From JAJZMF01 sp035702845 (lineage in GTDB: Bacteria; Actinomycetota; Acidimicrobiia; Acidimicrobiales; Palsa-688): DNA of 7,115 nucleotides. The notes beneath the pieces were generated by a model that had not been told where the DNA came from, made no database searches, and saw nothing but the letters and a program-made list of their open reading frames with translations. The stretch lies in the NCBI GenBank assembly GCA_035702845.1, contig DASSZK010000046.1:1-7115 (forward strand), given 5' to 3'. Numbering within the stretch: position 1 is the stretch's first letter; every line of letters starts with the position of its first letter. A program made the position numbers and the translations under genes. This document shows positions 1 through 7,115 of the stretch, in pieces.

Positions 1-1
1 G

Positions 2-1600
<1,599 letters not shown>

Positions 1601-1767
1601 CAGAACTGGGAGTCGCCCTCGCCAGCGGGACCGCGGCGCACCTCGACCCCAAGCAGCGGCGTGCTCGCCGGCGCCATGCCGGCGCCCCGGTTGCTCAGGT
1701 CGGGGAAGACGGTGCCGATAGACGCTGAACGCGCTTTTCGCGCAACTTGGCAAAACCGAAATCAATC

Positions 1768-1813
1768 ACCACTGTGAGTGGTCGATACCCCTGGAGTGCC
1801 AGGTACTGACCAC
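1768..1813. repeat. Overlapping, mutually exclusive inverted repeats at the start of the Ig-like gene
   Basis: ACCACT (1768-1773) and AGTGGT (1777-1782) flank a 3-nt spacer. GTGGTC (1778-1783) can instead pair with GACCAC (1808-1813), enclosing a second stem CCTGG/CCAGG (1790-1794 with 1799-1803, loop AGTG). The two folds share 1778-1782 and so exclude each other. They cover the first possible start codon (GTG 1778) of the downstream gene. They may be a protein-binding operator, an RNA switch controlling the start, or chance. No ribosome binding site is visible next to GTG 1778. Confidence 0.4.
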
Positions 1814-2248
1814 CCAAGGCCAACACAAGCAGTGGTGACGCGGTGGGTACGGCGGGTTGTTGCCCCCCTTACAGCTCTCGTACTTCTCGCTACGGTCTTG
1901 TCCAACCTGAGTGGGAGTTTCTCTGTGTCCTACACCGCCGCAGCTTCCCCAACCCCCCAGGGGCAAGCCGTGCCGACGGCCAGTAGGTGGTCAGTACCAG
2001 CAGGCTCCGACGTAAAGGTGAGCGCCGGGGGCTTCCAACCCGGATCCGCGGTTTCTGTGACCTTCGTCGCCGCCTTACCAAAGCTTCTGCAGGTGGTACA
2101 CGCGGACCGCCACGGAGACCTGGAAATCGACGTGACAGTCCCCGCTTCGGCCCCGACCGGGTGGGCCAGCCTCGTTCTCAAGGGCACGGCGGCCGGACGC
2201 CCCGACTCCGGCGAAGTCGGAGTGCAGGTCACGGCCGCTCGATCGTAA
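1778..2248 (+). CDS. Small secreted or membrane-anchored protein with one Ig-like domain
   Basis: A 156-residue protein from GTG 1778, the first start after an in-frame TGA at 1775-1777. Residues 21-27 (TRWVRRV) are basic, 28-42 are hydrophobic, and TAAA-SP follows at 53-58. This is the pattern of a signal peptide with a likely signal peptidase I site after Ala56, or of a signal anchor. Residues ~65-153 resemble one Ig-like beta-sandwich repeat of actinobacterial surface proteins: a VPAGSDVKVS-type strand, GGFQPGS (84-90), a D-rich turn before a VTVPASAP strand, and a GxxSLVLKG-type strand. There is no sortase motif, catalytic residue or second repeat. Codons 19 and 20 (GTG at 1832 and 1835) would start directly before the basic stretch and give a cleaner signal peptide, so the true start is uncertain. 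The gene sits just beyond the tRNA integration site and reads toward FHA-HTH. Function unknown; possibly an envelope protein. Confidence 0.65.
   Translation: MVDTPGVPGTDHPRPTQAVVTRWVRRVVAPLTALVLLATVLSNLSGSFSVSYTAAASPTPQGQAVPTASRWSVPAGSDVKVSAGGFQPGSAVSVTFVAALPKLLQVVHADRHGDLEIDVTVPASAPTGWASLVLKGTAAGRPDSGEVGVQVTAARS
1986..1998 (+). repeat. 13-bp repeat matching the inverted repeat at 1802-1814
   Basis: GGTGGTCAGTACC here is the exact reverse complement of 1802-1814. A related copy in the same orientation, AGTGGTCGATACC, lies at 1777-1789. The three copies fall within 222 bp, and this one is inside the Ig-like coding region (codons around SRWSVP). They could be repeated binding sites or a small duplicated sequence. 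Confidence 0.45.
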
Positions 2249-2269
2249 GAGTGTGCCTCGTCAAAGCCG

Positions 2270-2332
2270 GCAACCCGAACCGTGGGCTCTTCCCCCTGGC
2301 GGGAGGGGGAAGTGCCCACCGTTCGCGGTTGC
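2270..2332. terminator. Long imperfect hairpin between convergent genes, probable bidirectional terminator
   Basis: A 63-nt inverted repeat lies 21 nt after the Ig-like gene and 18 nt before the stop end of the FHA gene. From the loop outward it has a 9-bp perfect stem (CTTCCCCCT 2289-2297 with AGGGGGAAG 2304-2312, loop GGCGGG), a T-T mismatch, a 6-bp stem (GTGGGC 2282-2287 with GCCCAC 2314-2319), a C-C mismatch, a 5-bp stem (CGAAC 2276-2280 with GTTCG 2321-2325), a one-base bulge, and a 6-bp stem (GCAACC 2270-2275 with GGTTGC 2327-2332). That is 26 base pairs in all. Neither strand has a clear T-run after it. Position favours a shared terminator for two convergent genes; a dispersed palindromic repeat is the alternative. 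Confidence 0.6.
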
Positions 2333-2350
2333 AAGCCGCAGCGCCCGCAG

Positions 2351-3124
2351 CTACTTCGGGGGCAGCAGCGCCAGGTCAGCCCGGCTGATCAACCCCGTAG
2401 CCAGCGCCCACTCCGCCAGGTGCTGGAGGGCGTTGTCACCGAGCAGGTTCGGCACCCCGGCATTGGTAAGGCGCGTACGTAGGTACTCCACCCGCTTGAC
2501 GAGCGTGGTGCGGGGCCAGTTGAGGCGGGCGGCGGCGTCGGCATAGCTCTTGGGGTGGGGGTCGTAGCGAGGGAACGGCTCCAGGTAGCCGGCGAAGAGC
2601 GCCACCAACGCGAGCTTGTCCGCTGACGTGATCGCCACGTCGCCGGCGGCCCGGGTCGGGTTCCCCTCCATCTGGACGGCGGGGAAAGGGCCTTTGGCCA
2701 GCTCCTCCATCGCCTCGGGGGAAAGGTCGACCGTCAGGGCGTGGCGCCTGGTGGCGCCCTCCACGATGACCGTGATCGGACCGGTGACGGCCACCCGCCG
2801 GCCGGGCGGCAACACGGTGCGGATGCCGACGTCATCGACCACCTCGAGCGGGCGTACGCCGCTACGGTTGACCAGCCACCACACGCCCGCGTCGTTTTCG
2901 AGCGCACCGGCGATCCGCGAGATGCCTAGGTCGGCGGGATCGAGGCAGATGGTGTTGCGCTGGGAGCGGCCAAAGGTCAGTTCGTCGCCCTCCGCTACCT
3001 CGAAACGCTGCGACCCAACACCGATCGTTATCGTCGTAGTCGCCTCTGCCACACCAGGCAACGTACAACAGACCGGGCCCCCGCCGAAACCGCTTACGGA
3101 CGTCTCCGCACCCCAGTGCCACAT
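2351..3124 (-). CDS. FHA-domain protein with C-terminal helix-turn-helix
   Basis: A 257-residue protein from ATG 3124. Residues ~31-130 form a forkhead-associated domain, a fold that usually binds phosphothreonine peptides: GDELTFGRS (46-54), GISRIAGAL (67-75) and WWLVNRSG (82-89). The Gly-Arg-Ser and Ser-Arg positions are kept, but the usual His three residues after the Ser (S-x-x-H) is Ala72, and the usual Asn-Gly after the last strand is absent, so phosphopeptide binding may be altered. Residues ~165-253 are helical, with a probable helix-turn-helix at ~192-218 (SYADAAARLNWPRTTLVKRV), suggesting DNA binding. The first 24 residues are Trp-, Gly- and Cys-rich and unlike an FHA start. GTG at 3052 would give 233 residues starting just before the first strand, and it has a TANNNT hexamer 7 nt upstream, so it may be the real leaderless start. 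The gene diverges from leuS. Probable phospho-signal-linked regulator; target unknown. Confidence 0.85.
   Translation of the reverse strand: MWHWGAETSVSGFGGGPVCCTLPGVAEATTTITIGVGSQRFEVAEGDELTFGRSQRNTICLDPADLGISRIAGALENDAGVWWLVNRSGVRPLEVVDDVGIRTVLPPGRRVAVTGPITVIVEGATRRHALTVDLSPEAMEELAKGPFPAVQMEGNPTRAAGDVAITSADKLALVALFAGYLEPFPRYDPHPKSYADAAARLNWPRTTLVKRVEYLRTRLTNAGVPNLLGDNALQHLAEWALATGLISRADLALLPPK
3060..3065 (-). promoter_or_regulatory. Candidate -10 hexamer for a leaderless FHA-HTH transcript
   Basis: Read on the minus strand, TACGTT fits TANNNT and ends 7 nt before GTG 3052. That spacing puts the transcript start at the codon itself. No convincing -35 is visible. It supports the shorter start of the FHA-HTH gene. 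A 6-base motif is weak evidence alone. Confidence 0.3.
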
Positions 3125-3139
3125 GAAGCGTCGGCGGCG

Positions 3140-3158
3140 TCCGCGGTGTAAACGCGGA
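3140..3158 (+). repeat. Small hairpin between leuS and FHA-HTH
   Basis: TCCGCG (3140-3145) and CGCGGA (3153-3158) flank the 7-nt loop GTGTAAA. It lies in the divergent region, upstream of the candidate leuS -10 and just upstream of the ATG 3124 start of the FHA gene. It may be an operator or chance. It has no T-box features. Confidence 0.25.
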
Positions 3159-3179
3159 ATGCCTGGTCGGCTGGCCCAC

Positions 3180-3185
3180 TAGCCT
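3180..3185 (+). promoter_or_regulatory. Candidate -10 hexamer for leaderless leuS
   Basis: TAGCCT fits TANNNT and ends 8 nt before the leuS ATG (3194). There is no Shine-Dalgarno sequence in the 15 nt before the start, so a leaderless mRNA is the simplest reading. No good -35 hexamer is visible. Confidence 0.35.
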
Positions 3186-3193
3186 CTAATCCC

Positions 3194-5662
3194 ATGAATT
3201 ACGCGTACGACGCCCAGGAGGTCGAAGCCCGCTGGCAAGGCTGCTGGGAGCAGGAGCACGCCTACGAGGTAAGCAACGAGGACCCGCGTCCCAAGTTCTA
3301 CGTGCTCTGCATGTACCCCTACCCCAGCGGTCCCGCCCACCAGGGCCACGTACGCAACTACACCTTTGGCGACCTCAACGTGAGGTGGCGCACCATGCAG
3401 GGCTATTCAGTACTGAGCCCGATCGGCTTTGACAGCTTCGGCTTGCCGGCGGAGAACGCCGCCATCAAGTTGAAGAGCCACCCGCGCCCTTTCACCGACG
3501 CCCGCATCGCCGAGCTGATGAGCTCCCTGCACCGCCTGGGAGCGGGCTACGACTGGCGCCGCCTGGTGCGCAGCCACGACCCGCACTACATGAAGTTCAA
3601 CCAGGTGATCTTTCGCCGCTTCTTCGACGCCGGCCTCGCGTACCGCAAAAAAGCACCGGTCAACTGGTGCCCCGGCTGCAATACGGTTCTCGCCAATGAG
3701 CAAGTACTCGCAGATGGCACCTGCGAGCGCAGTGGCGACCTGGTCGAAAAAAAGGACCTGGAGCAGTGGTTTTTCCGCATCACGGCGTACGCCGACGACA
3801 TGCTGGCGGACCTCGAACTGCTCGACTGGCCCGAACGCGTGAAGGTGATGCAGCGCAACTGGATCGGCCGGTCCGAAGGCGCCCAGTTTCACATGGAGGT
3901 CGCCGGTTCAGGGGCGAAGATCGAAGTGTTCACCACCCGCCCGGACACGGCGTTCGGCATGACCTTTGTCGTGCTTGCGCCCGAGCACCCCTTGGTGCCC
4001 GAACTGACCACGCCAGAGCAACGGGATGCCGTCGAGGCGTTCGTGGAGCGCGTTCGTCAAGAGCCCGAGATAGAGCGACAATCCTCTGAGGGCGCGCTGG
4101 ACAAGCGAGGGATCTTCACCGGTTCTTATGCAGTAAATCCTTTCACCGGCAAGCAGGTCCCGATCTACCTCGCCGACTACGTACTGATGGGCTACGGCAC
4201 GGGTGCCATCATGGCCGTACCTGCCGAGGACCAGCGGGACTGGGACTTCGCCACCGCCTACGGCCTTCCCATAATCCGCACGGTCCAGCCCCCCGAGGGC
4301 TGGGAAGGCGAGGCTTATACAGGCGACGGGCCTCGGGTCAACAGCCAATGGTTGGACGGGGCACAGAACACCTCTGAGGCCAAGGCCAAGGCCATCGAGT
4401 GGCTGGAGTCGGAAGGTATCGGCAAGCGCATGGTGCAGTACCGCCTGCGCGACTGGCTTGTCAGCCGCCAGCGTTACTGGGGGTGCCCGATCCCCGTCGT
4501 TTACTGCGACAAGGACGGGATCGTTGCCCTGCCTGAGGACCAGTTGCCGGTGCTCTTACCCGACGATGTCGAGTTCGCCCCGACTGGCGAGTCCCCTCTG
4601 CGCAGCCACAGCGAGTTCTTGAACACCACGTGCCCCACGTGCGGGGGCCCGGCGCAACGAGAAACCGACACAATGGATACCTTCGTCGACTCTTCCTGGT
4701 ACTTCTTGCGCTTTTGCAACCCGTGGACGACCGACGTGCCCGTAGACCTGGAAGCGGCACGCCATTGGATGCCCGTGGACCAGTACATAGGCGGGATCGA
4801 GCACGCCATCTTGCACTTGCTGTACGCCCGCTTCTACACAAGGGCGCTCGGAGATCTGGGCTTGGGCCCGGCGGAGCTCAAAGAACCGTTCCGCCGGCTG
4901 TTCACCCAGGGGATGATCCGCATGGACGGCACCAAGATGTCCAAGTCCAAGGGCAACCTGATCGCGCCGGAGAAGTACTTCGACACTGTCGGTGCGGACG
5001 CCCTGCGCATCTTCCACCTCTTCGTGGGGCCGCCGGCTGACGACTTTGACTGGACCGATCAGACCGACACGGTCATCGAGGGGTGCCGCCACTTCCTCGA
5101 CCGGGTGTGGCGCCTGGGCGCCGCGGAAGCCGCCGGTACCCCTGGCGTGTCACGCCAACCGTCACTGGCCGACCTCGACATCGTAAAAGCGACGCACAAG
5201 CTCGTCGACAGAGTCACCCGTGAGTTCGAGCGCTGGTCGTACAACACGGCCATAGCTGCTATGCGCGAGCACACCAACGTGCTCTACCGCTACGCGCAGA
5301 CCCCCGAAGGCGCTCGGGCCGAGACCCTCGACGAGTCCATCGACACCCTGTTGCTACTGCTGGCCCCCTGTGCCCCGCATATGACAGCCGAGCTATGGGA
5401 GCGCCGGCGCGGGCAGGGAGCTCGCGTGCATGCGCAGCGCTGGCCGGTTGCCGATCCGGAGCTGCTGGCCGAGGACACTGTCGTGTTGGTCGTACAGGTG
5501 AACGGCAAACTGCGGGACAAAGTCGAGGTGGCCGCCTCGGCGACCGAAGGCGAAGTGACTGCTGCCGCTCTGGCCAGCCCCAAGGTTGCCGCTGCCCTGG
5601 CTGGCCGGGAGCCGGCGAGGGTCATCGCCCGGCCGCCGGCGCTTGTCAACATCGTTGTTTAG
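3194..5662 (+). CDS. leuS: Leucyl-tRNA synthetase
   Basis: Class Ia aminoacyl-tRNA synthetase that attaches leucine to tRNA-Leu in the cytoplasm. At 822 residues it has the usual bacterial length. Visible in order: YPYPSG (41-46) and the HIGH-type motif HQGH (49-52); a zinc motif with Cys159, Cys162 and Cys177; the CP1 editing domain (~225-415), with TTRPDT (247-252) and the VPAEDQRDWDFA segment containing Asp346, the conserved editing Asp; a second Cys pair at 480/483; the TDTMDTFVDSSWY signature (491-503); KMSKSKGN (581-588) for ATP; the anticodon-binding helical domain (~660-755); and a C-terminal domain with VQVNGKLRDK (767-776). Catalytic and editing motifs are intact, so the enzyme should be active with proofreading. 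The fourth ligand of the first zinc site, usually Cys or His, is Ser180. ATG 3194 matches the family N-terminus. The stop lies in the first unit of a tandem repeat. Confidence 0.98.
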   Translation: MNYAYDAQEVEARWQGCWEQEHAYEVSNEDPRPKFYVLCMYPYPSGPAHQGHVRNYTFGDLNVRWRTMQGYSVLSPIGFDSFGLPAENAAIKLKSHPRPFTDARIAELMSSLHRLGAGYDWRRLVRSHDPHYMKFNQVIFRRFFDAGLAYRKKAPVNWCPGCNTVLANEQVLADGTCERSGDLVEKKDLEQWFFRITAYADDMLADLELLDWPERVKVMQRNWIGRSEGAQFHMEVAGSGAKIEVFTTRPDTAFGMTFVVLAPEHPLVPELTTPEQRDAVEAFVERVRQEPEIERQSSEGALDKRGIFTGSYAVNPFTGKQVPIYLADYVLMGYGTGAIMAVPAEDQRDWDFATAYGLPIIRTVQPPEGWEGEAYTGDGPRVNSQWLDGAQNTSEAKAKAIEWLESEGIGKRMVQYRLRDWLVSRQRYWGCPIPVVYCDKDGIVALPEDQLPVLLPDDVEFAPTGESPLRSHSEFLNTTCPTCGGPAQRETDTMDTFVDSSWYFLRFCNPWTTDVPVDLEAARHWMPVDQYIGGIEHAILHLLYARFYTRALGDLGLGPAELKEPFRRLFTQGMIRMDGTKMSKSKGNLIAPEKYFDTVGADALRIFHLFVGPPADDFDWTDQTDTVIEGCRHFLDRVWRLGAAEAAGTPGVSRQPSLADLDIVKATHKLVDRVTREFERWSYNTAIAAMREHTNVLYRYAQTPEGARAETLDESIDTLLLLLAPCAPHMTAELWERRRGQGARVHAQRWPVADPELLAEDTVVLVVQVNGKLRDKVEVAASATEGEVTAAALASPKVAAALAGREPARVIARPPALVNIVV

Positions 5663-5710
5663 GCAGGCATCGTCGTTTAGGCGAGTGTCGTCGTTTAGGC
5701 GAGTGTCGTC
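5652..5710. repeat. 18-bp tandem repeat overlapping the end of leuS, with serial in-frame stops
   Basis: There are three full units and a 5-bp partial: 5652-5669 (4 differences from the others), 5670-5687 and 5688-5705 (identical, TCGTCGTTTAGGCGAGTG), then 5706-5710. The first unit contains the last leuS codons (Val-Val) and its TAG. Because 18 is a multiple of three, each unit repeats an in-frame TAG (5660, 5678, 5696). The array fills nearly all of the 55-nt gap between convergent leuS and PAC2 and has no hairpin. It looks like recent tandem duplication of the leuS 3' end. Confidence 0.9.
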
Positions 5711-5717
5711 ACGGCGC

Positions 5718-6584
5718 TCAGCGGCCCTCGCCGCGCAGGAACCTTTCCAGCTCAGCGGCAAGCTCGTCCCCGGTCGGGAGGTTGGAGAACTCCGTGGCTG
5801 ACAAACCCAGCTCGGCGTCGTACTGGCCCTCCAGCTGGCGCACCATGGCCGAGTGCTCCTCGCTGGCGGCGATCAGTGTCTCTATCTGCTCTCGGGCGCC
5901 TTTGCCCGCCTGGTGCAGTGCTTCGGTGCCGATGCTCAGGCCGGTGAGCTCTCCAAGCTCGTCGAGGAGGGCTGCGGCCGCGGCCGGGTAAGGCGATCCG
6001 GCGACGTAGTGCGGCACGCGGGCCCACACCCCCACCGCCGGGATACCCGCCTCGCCGAAGGACACCTCGAGCACGGCTTGAGCGCCGGCGGGCACCTCCA
6101 TGGTCGCCGGGAGGTAACCGACGCGTCCGGCCAGCTCAGCTGTGCTGGCAGTGGCGGCCAAGCGCACCGGCCGGGTATGGGGGACGGGTGCGGGGAAAGC
6201 TCCCAGCCCGACCACCATCTCGACTTCGAGCCGCGTGGCCAGGGCGATCGTCTCGGCCGTCCATTCCCTCCAGTGGAAGTCCGGTTCGGGCCCCGCGAGC
6301 ACCAGCAGGCTGCGACCCCCTGTCTCGGTAGCGGAGAAAAGCCGTAGCTCTGGCCAGGTCAAAGAGCCGTGAACACCGTTGGTGAAGCGCAGCATGGGGC
6401 GCCGGGAGCGCTGGTCCAACAAAGCATCGGCGTCGTAGATGGCCACGAGGTCGTGCTTCACCGATTCGAGCAGAGCGTTGACGGCCGTGGCGGCGGCGAA
6501 ACCGGCGTCGACCCAACCTTCCAGGCCCACGACCAGGACCGGGCGGTCGAGGCGAGGCCAGCTCTTGATGGTGGCGAACGTCAA
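5718..6584 (-). CDS. PAC2-family (proteasome assembly chaperone-like) protein
   Basis: A 288-residue cytoplasmic protein of the PAC2 family, named after a eukaryotic proteasome assembly chaperone; the function of actinobacterial members is unsettled. Family features: DRPVLVVGLEGWVDAG near the N-terminus (13-28), an LLVLAGPEPDFHW strand-turn (93-105), a GLGAFPAPVPHTRP segment (126-139) typical of actinobacterial members, and WARVPHYV (187-194). A helical, acidic C-terminus follows (~221-288), with a likely coiled stretch around 228-257. The start is TTG at 6584: the frame has no better placed ATG, and AAGGAG lies 5 nt upstream. The gene converges on leuS across a 55-nt gap and diverges from the thioredoxin gene. 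A link to proteasome assembly is inference from the family name only. Confidence 0.92.
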   Translation of the reverse strand: MTFATIKSWPRLDRPVLVVGLEGWVDAGFAAATAVNALLESVKHDLVAIYDADALLDQRSRRPMLRFTNGVHGSLTWPELRLFSATETGGRSLLVLAGPEPDFHWREWTAETIALATRLEVEMVVGLGAFPAPVPHTRPVRLAATASTAELAGRVGYLPATMEVPAGAQAVLEVSFGEAGIPAVGVWARVPHYVAGSPYPAAAAALLDELGELTGLSIGTEALHQAGKGAREQIETLIAASEEHSAMVRQLEGQYDAELGLSATEFSNLPTGDELAAELERFLRGEGR

Positions 6585-6589
6585 TGTCG

Positions 6590-6595
6590 CTCCTT
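6590..6595 (-). promoter_or_regulatory. Ribosome binding site fixing a TTG start for the PAC2 gene
   Basis: Read on the minus strand, AAGGAG lies 5 nt before TTG 6584-6582. It is the strongest reason to take the rare TTG as the start. Confidence 0.75.
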
Positions 6596-6829
6596 AGAGG
6601 TCGGGGCCGCGAGGATGTAGGTGCCTTGCTGCCAGGCTAAAGGGCCCGTGGCCGGTGGTGCCGCCTCTCTCGGGGAATCTAGCGACCTGCAGGGACGCGC
6701 CGGGAATGCCGGGCCTGCCGGAGGCTGTTAACAGGGGCGACAAGGCTTGAGGCACTCGGGTTTCGAGGCATTTGACGCGAGGCCTCGCAGTACCGCTGCA
6801 AGGTAGGTACGTGCGAGGCACGCCAGTAC
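6596..6829. promoter_or_regulatory. Divergent control region between PAC2 and thioredoxin genes
   Basis: This non-coding stretch must hold the promoters of two divergent genes. Visible: TTGACG at 6772-6777, a good -35 match for the thioredoxin gene but with no clear -10 at 16-18 nt spacing; a 12-bp perfect palindrome GCGAGGCCTCGC at 6777-6788 overlapping it; GAGGCA at 6749, 6765 and 6815 with GAGGCC at 6779, all in the same orientation; and three 9-nt units starting GCCGG at 6699, 6708 and 6717. The GAGGC repeats and palindrome may be regulator sites. I see no open reading frame or RNA gene here. Confidence 0.35.
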
Positions 6830-6835
6830 GGAGGA
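6830..6835 (+). promoter_or_regulatory. Ribosome binding site of the thioredoxin-family gene
   Basis: GGAGGA lies 4 nt before ATG 6840 and is the best Shine-Dalgarno match in the window, so the start is well defined and strong translation is expected. Confidence 0.8.
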
Positions 6836-6839
6836 AGCG

Positions 6840-7115
6840 ATGACAATAGCGATTGACGTAACCGACGCCACGTTCGAGGCCGAGATCCTGGAGCGCTCCA
6901 CCCAGGCAACGGTGGTGGTGGACCTGTGGGCGTCGTGGTGTGGCCCGTGCCGCACCCTCGGGCCGATCCTGGAAAAAGTCGTCGGTGAGCGAGAGGGCGA
7001 GGTCGTGCTGGCCAAGATCGATGTCGACTCCAACCCCCGCAGCGCGGCAACCTTCCAGGTGCAGTCGATACCGGCGGTTTATGCGCTCAAAGACAAGAAG
7101 GTCGTGAGCGGCTTC
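6840..7115 (+). CDS. Thioredoxin-family protein, C-terminus outside window
   Basis: The first 92 residues of a thioredoxin-fold protein, cut by the window edge. Beta strand VVVDLW leads to the active-site motif WCGPC (33-37; redox Cys34 and Cys37), KIDVD follows at 59-63, and SIP (76-78) supplies the conserved cis-proline. This would be a cytoplasmic disulfide reductase or redox-active holdase. The segment FQVQSIPAVYALKDKKVV (72-89) resembles the longer thioredoxins with C-terminal tetratricopeptide repeats (YbbN/CnoX type) more than classical TrxA, which usually has GIRGIPTLLLF or similar here. Whether repeats follow cannot be seen. Some YbbN/CnoX proteins have lost the CxxC cysteines, but both are present here. 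The gene diverges from the PAC2 gene. Confidence 0.93.
   Translation, partial: MTIAIDVTDATFEAEILERSTQATVVVDLWASWCGPCRTLGPILEKVVGEREGEVVLAKIDVDSNPRSAATFQVQSIPAVYALKDKKVVSGF

Noticed and set aside
1666..1684. 7-bp GC hairpin (CGCCGGC/GCCGGCG) between the tRNA promoter and the Ig-like gene
   Set aside because: Short, lacks a T-run, not next to a gene end, and common in DNA of this composition.
3125..3193. T-box or leader attenuator upstream of leuS
   Set aside because: The stretch is too short, has no T-box consensus sequence, specifier hairpin or terminator, and leuS appears leaderless.
3766..5277. Several plus- and minus-strand frames inside leuS
   Set aside because: All lie within an intact 822-codon leuS, have biased Arg/Pro/Ala composition and no recognisable domains.
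5652..5710. CRISPR-like array
   Set aside because: The units are directly adjacent with no spacers and there are no cas genes.
5393..5761. Minus-strand frame with repeated DDTRLN peptide
   Set aside because: The peptide repeat is only the 18-bp DNA tandem repeat translated; the rest overlaps leuS and PAC2 in shadow frames.
6594..7050. Minus-strand frames across the PAC2-thioredoxin region
   Set aside because: They cross the divergent control region and the thioredoxin gene, which has a strong ribosome binding site and clear motifs on the plus strand.

Overview
This is GC-rich DNA whose gene content fits a high-GC Gram-positive bacterium (Actinomycetota). Supporting signs are a PAC2-family protein of the actinobacterial type, an FHA protein with a C-terminal helix-turn-helix, a secreted protein with a single Ig-like domain, GTG and TTG starts, and several starts without a Shine-Dalgarno sequence. 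The thioredoxin and PAC2 sequences would suit an Acidimicrobiia-like lineage, but that placement is inference from memory of such proteins.

Layout. Positions 1 to about 1500 look like one end of an integrated mobile element. They carry the body of a large serine recombinase whose N-terminus, with the catalytic serine, lies before the window. The recombinase reads into the 3' end of a tRNA-Ala(GGC) gene on the opposite strand. Its reading frame continues antisense through the whole tRNA and stops inside the tRNA promoter, so the last ~30 codons appear to come from host DNA. From the tRNA rightward the DNA looks like ordinary chromosome: a small secreted or anchored Ig-like protein (+), a long imperfect hairpin between convergent genes, an FHA-HTH protein (-), divergent leuS (+, leucyl-tRNA synthetase), an 18-bp tandem repeat that starts in the last leuS codons, a PAC2-family protein (-), and the first 92 codons of a thioredoxin-family protein (+) that runs off the right edge.

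Gene order alternates convergent and divergent pairs, so there is no long operon. leuS and FHA-HTH diverge from a short shared region, and each has a TANNNT -10-like hexamer 7-8 nt before a plausible start codon, which suggests leaderless mRNAs. PAC2 and thioredoxin diverge from a 244-nt region, and both have clear Shine-Dalgarno sequences. tRNA-Ala and leuS serve translation, and the thioredoxin-family protein serves thiol or protein-folding homeostasis. The roles of the PAC2, FHA-HTH and Ig-like proteins here are not known from sequence alone.

No defence system, CRISPR array or new multi-gene system is visible. The most notable points are the recombinase-tRNA junction, the 26-bp-paired hairpin at 2270-2332, the fail-safe stop-codon tandem repeat after leuS, and the mutually exclusive inverted repeats at the start of the Ig-like gene.
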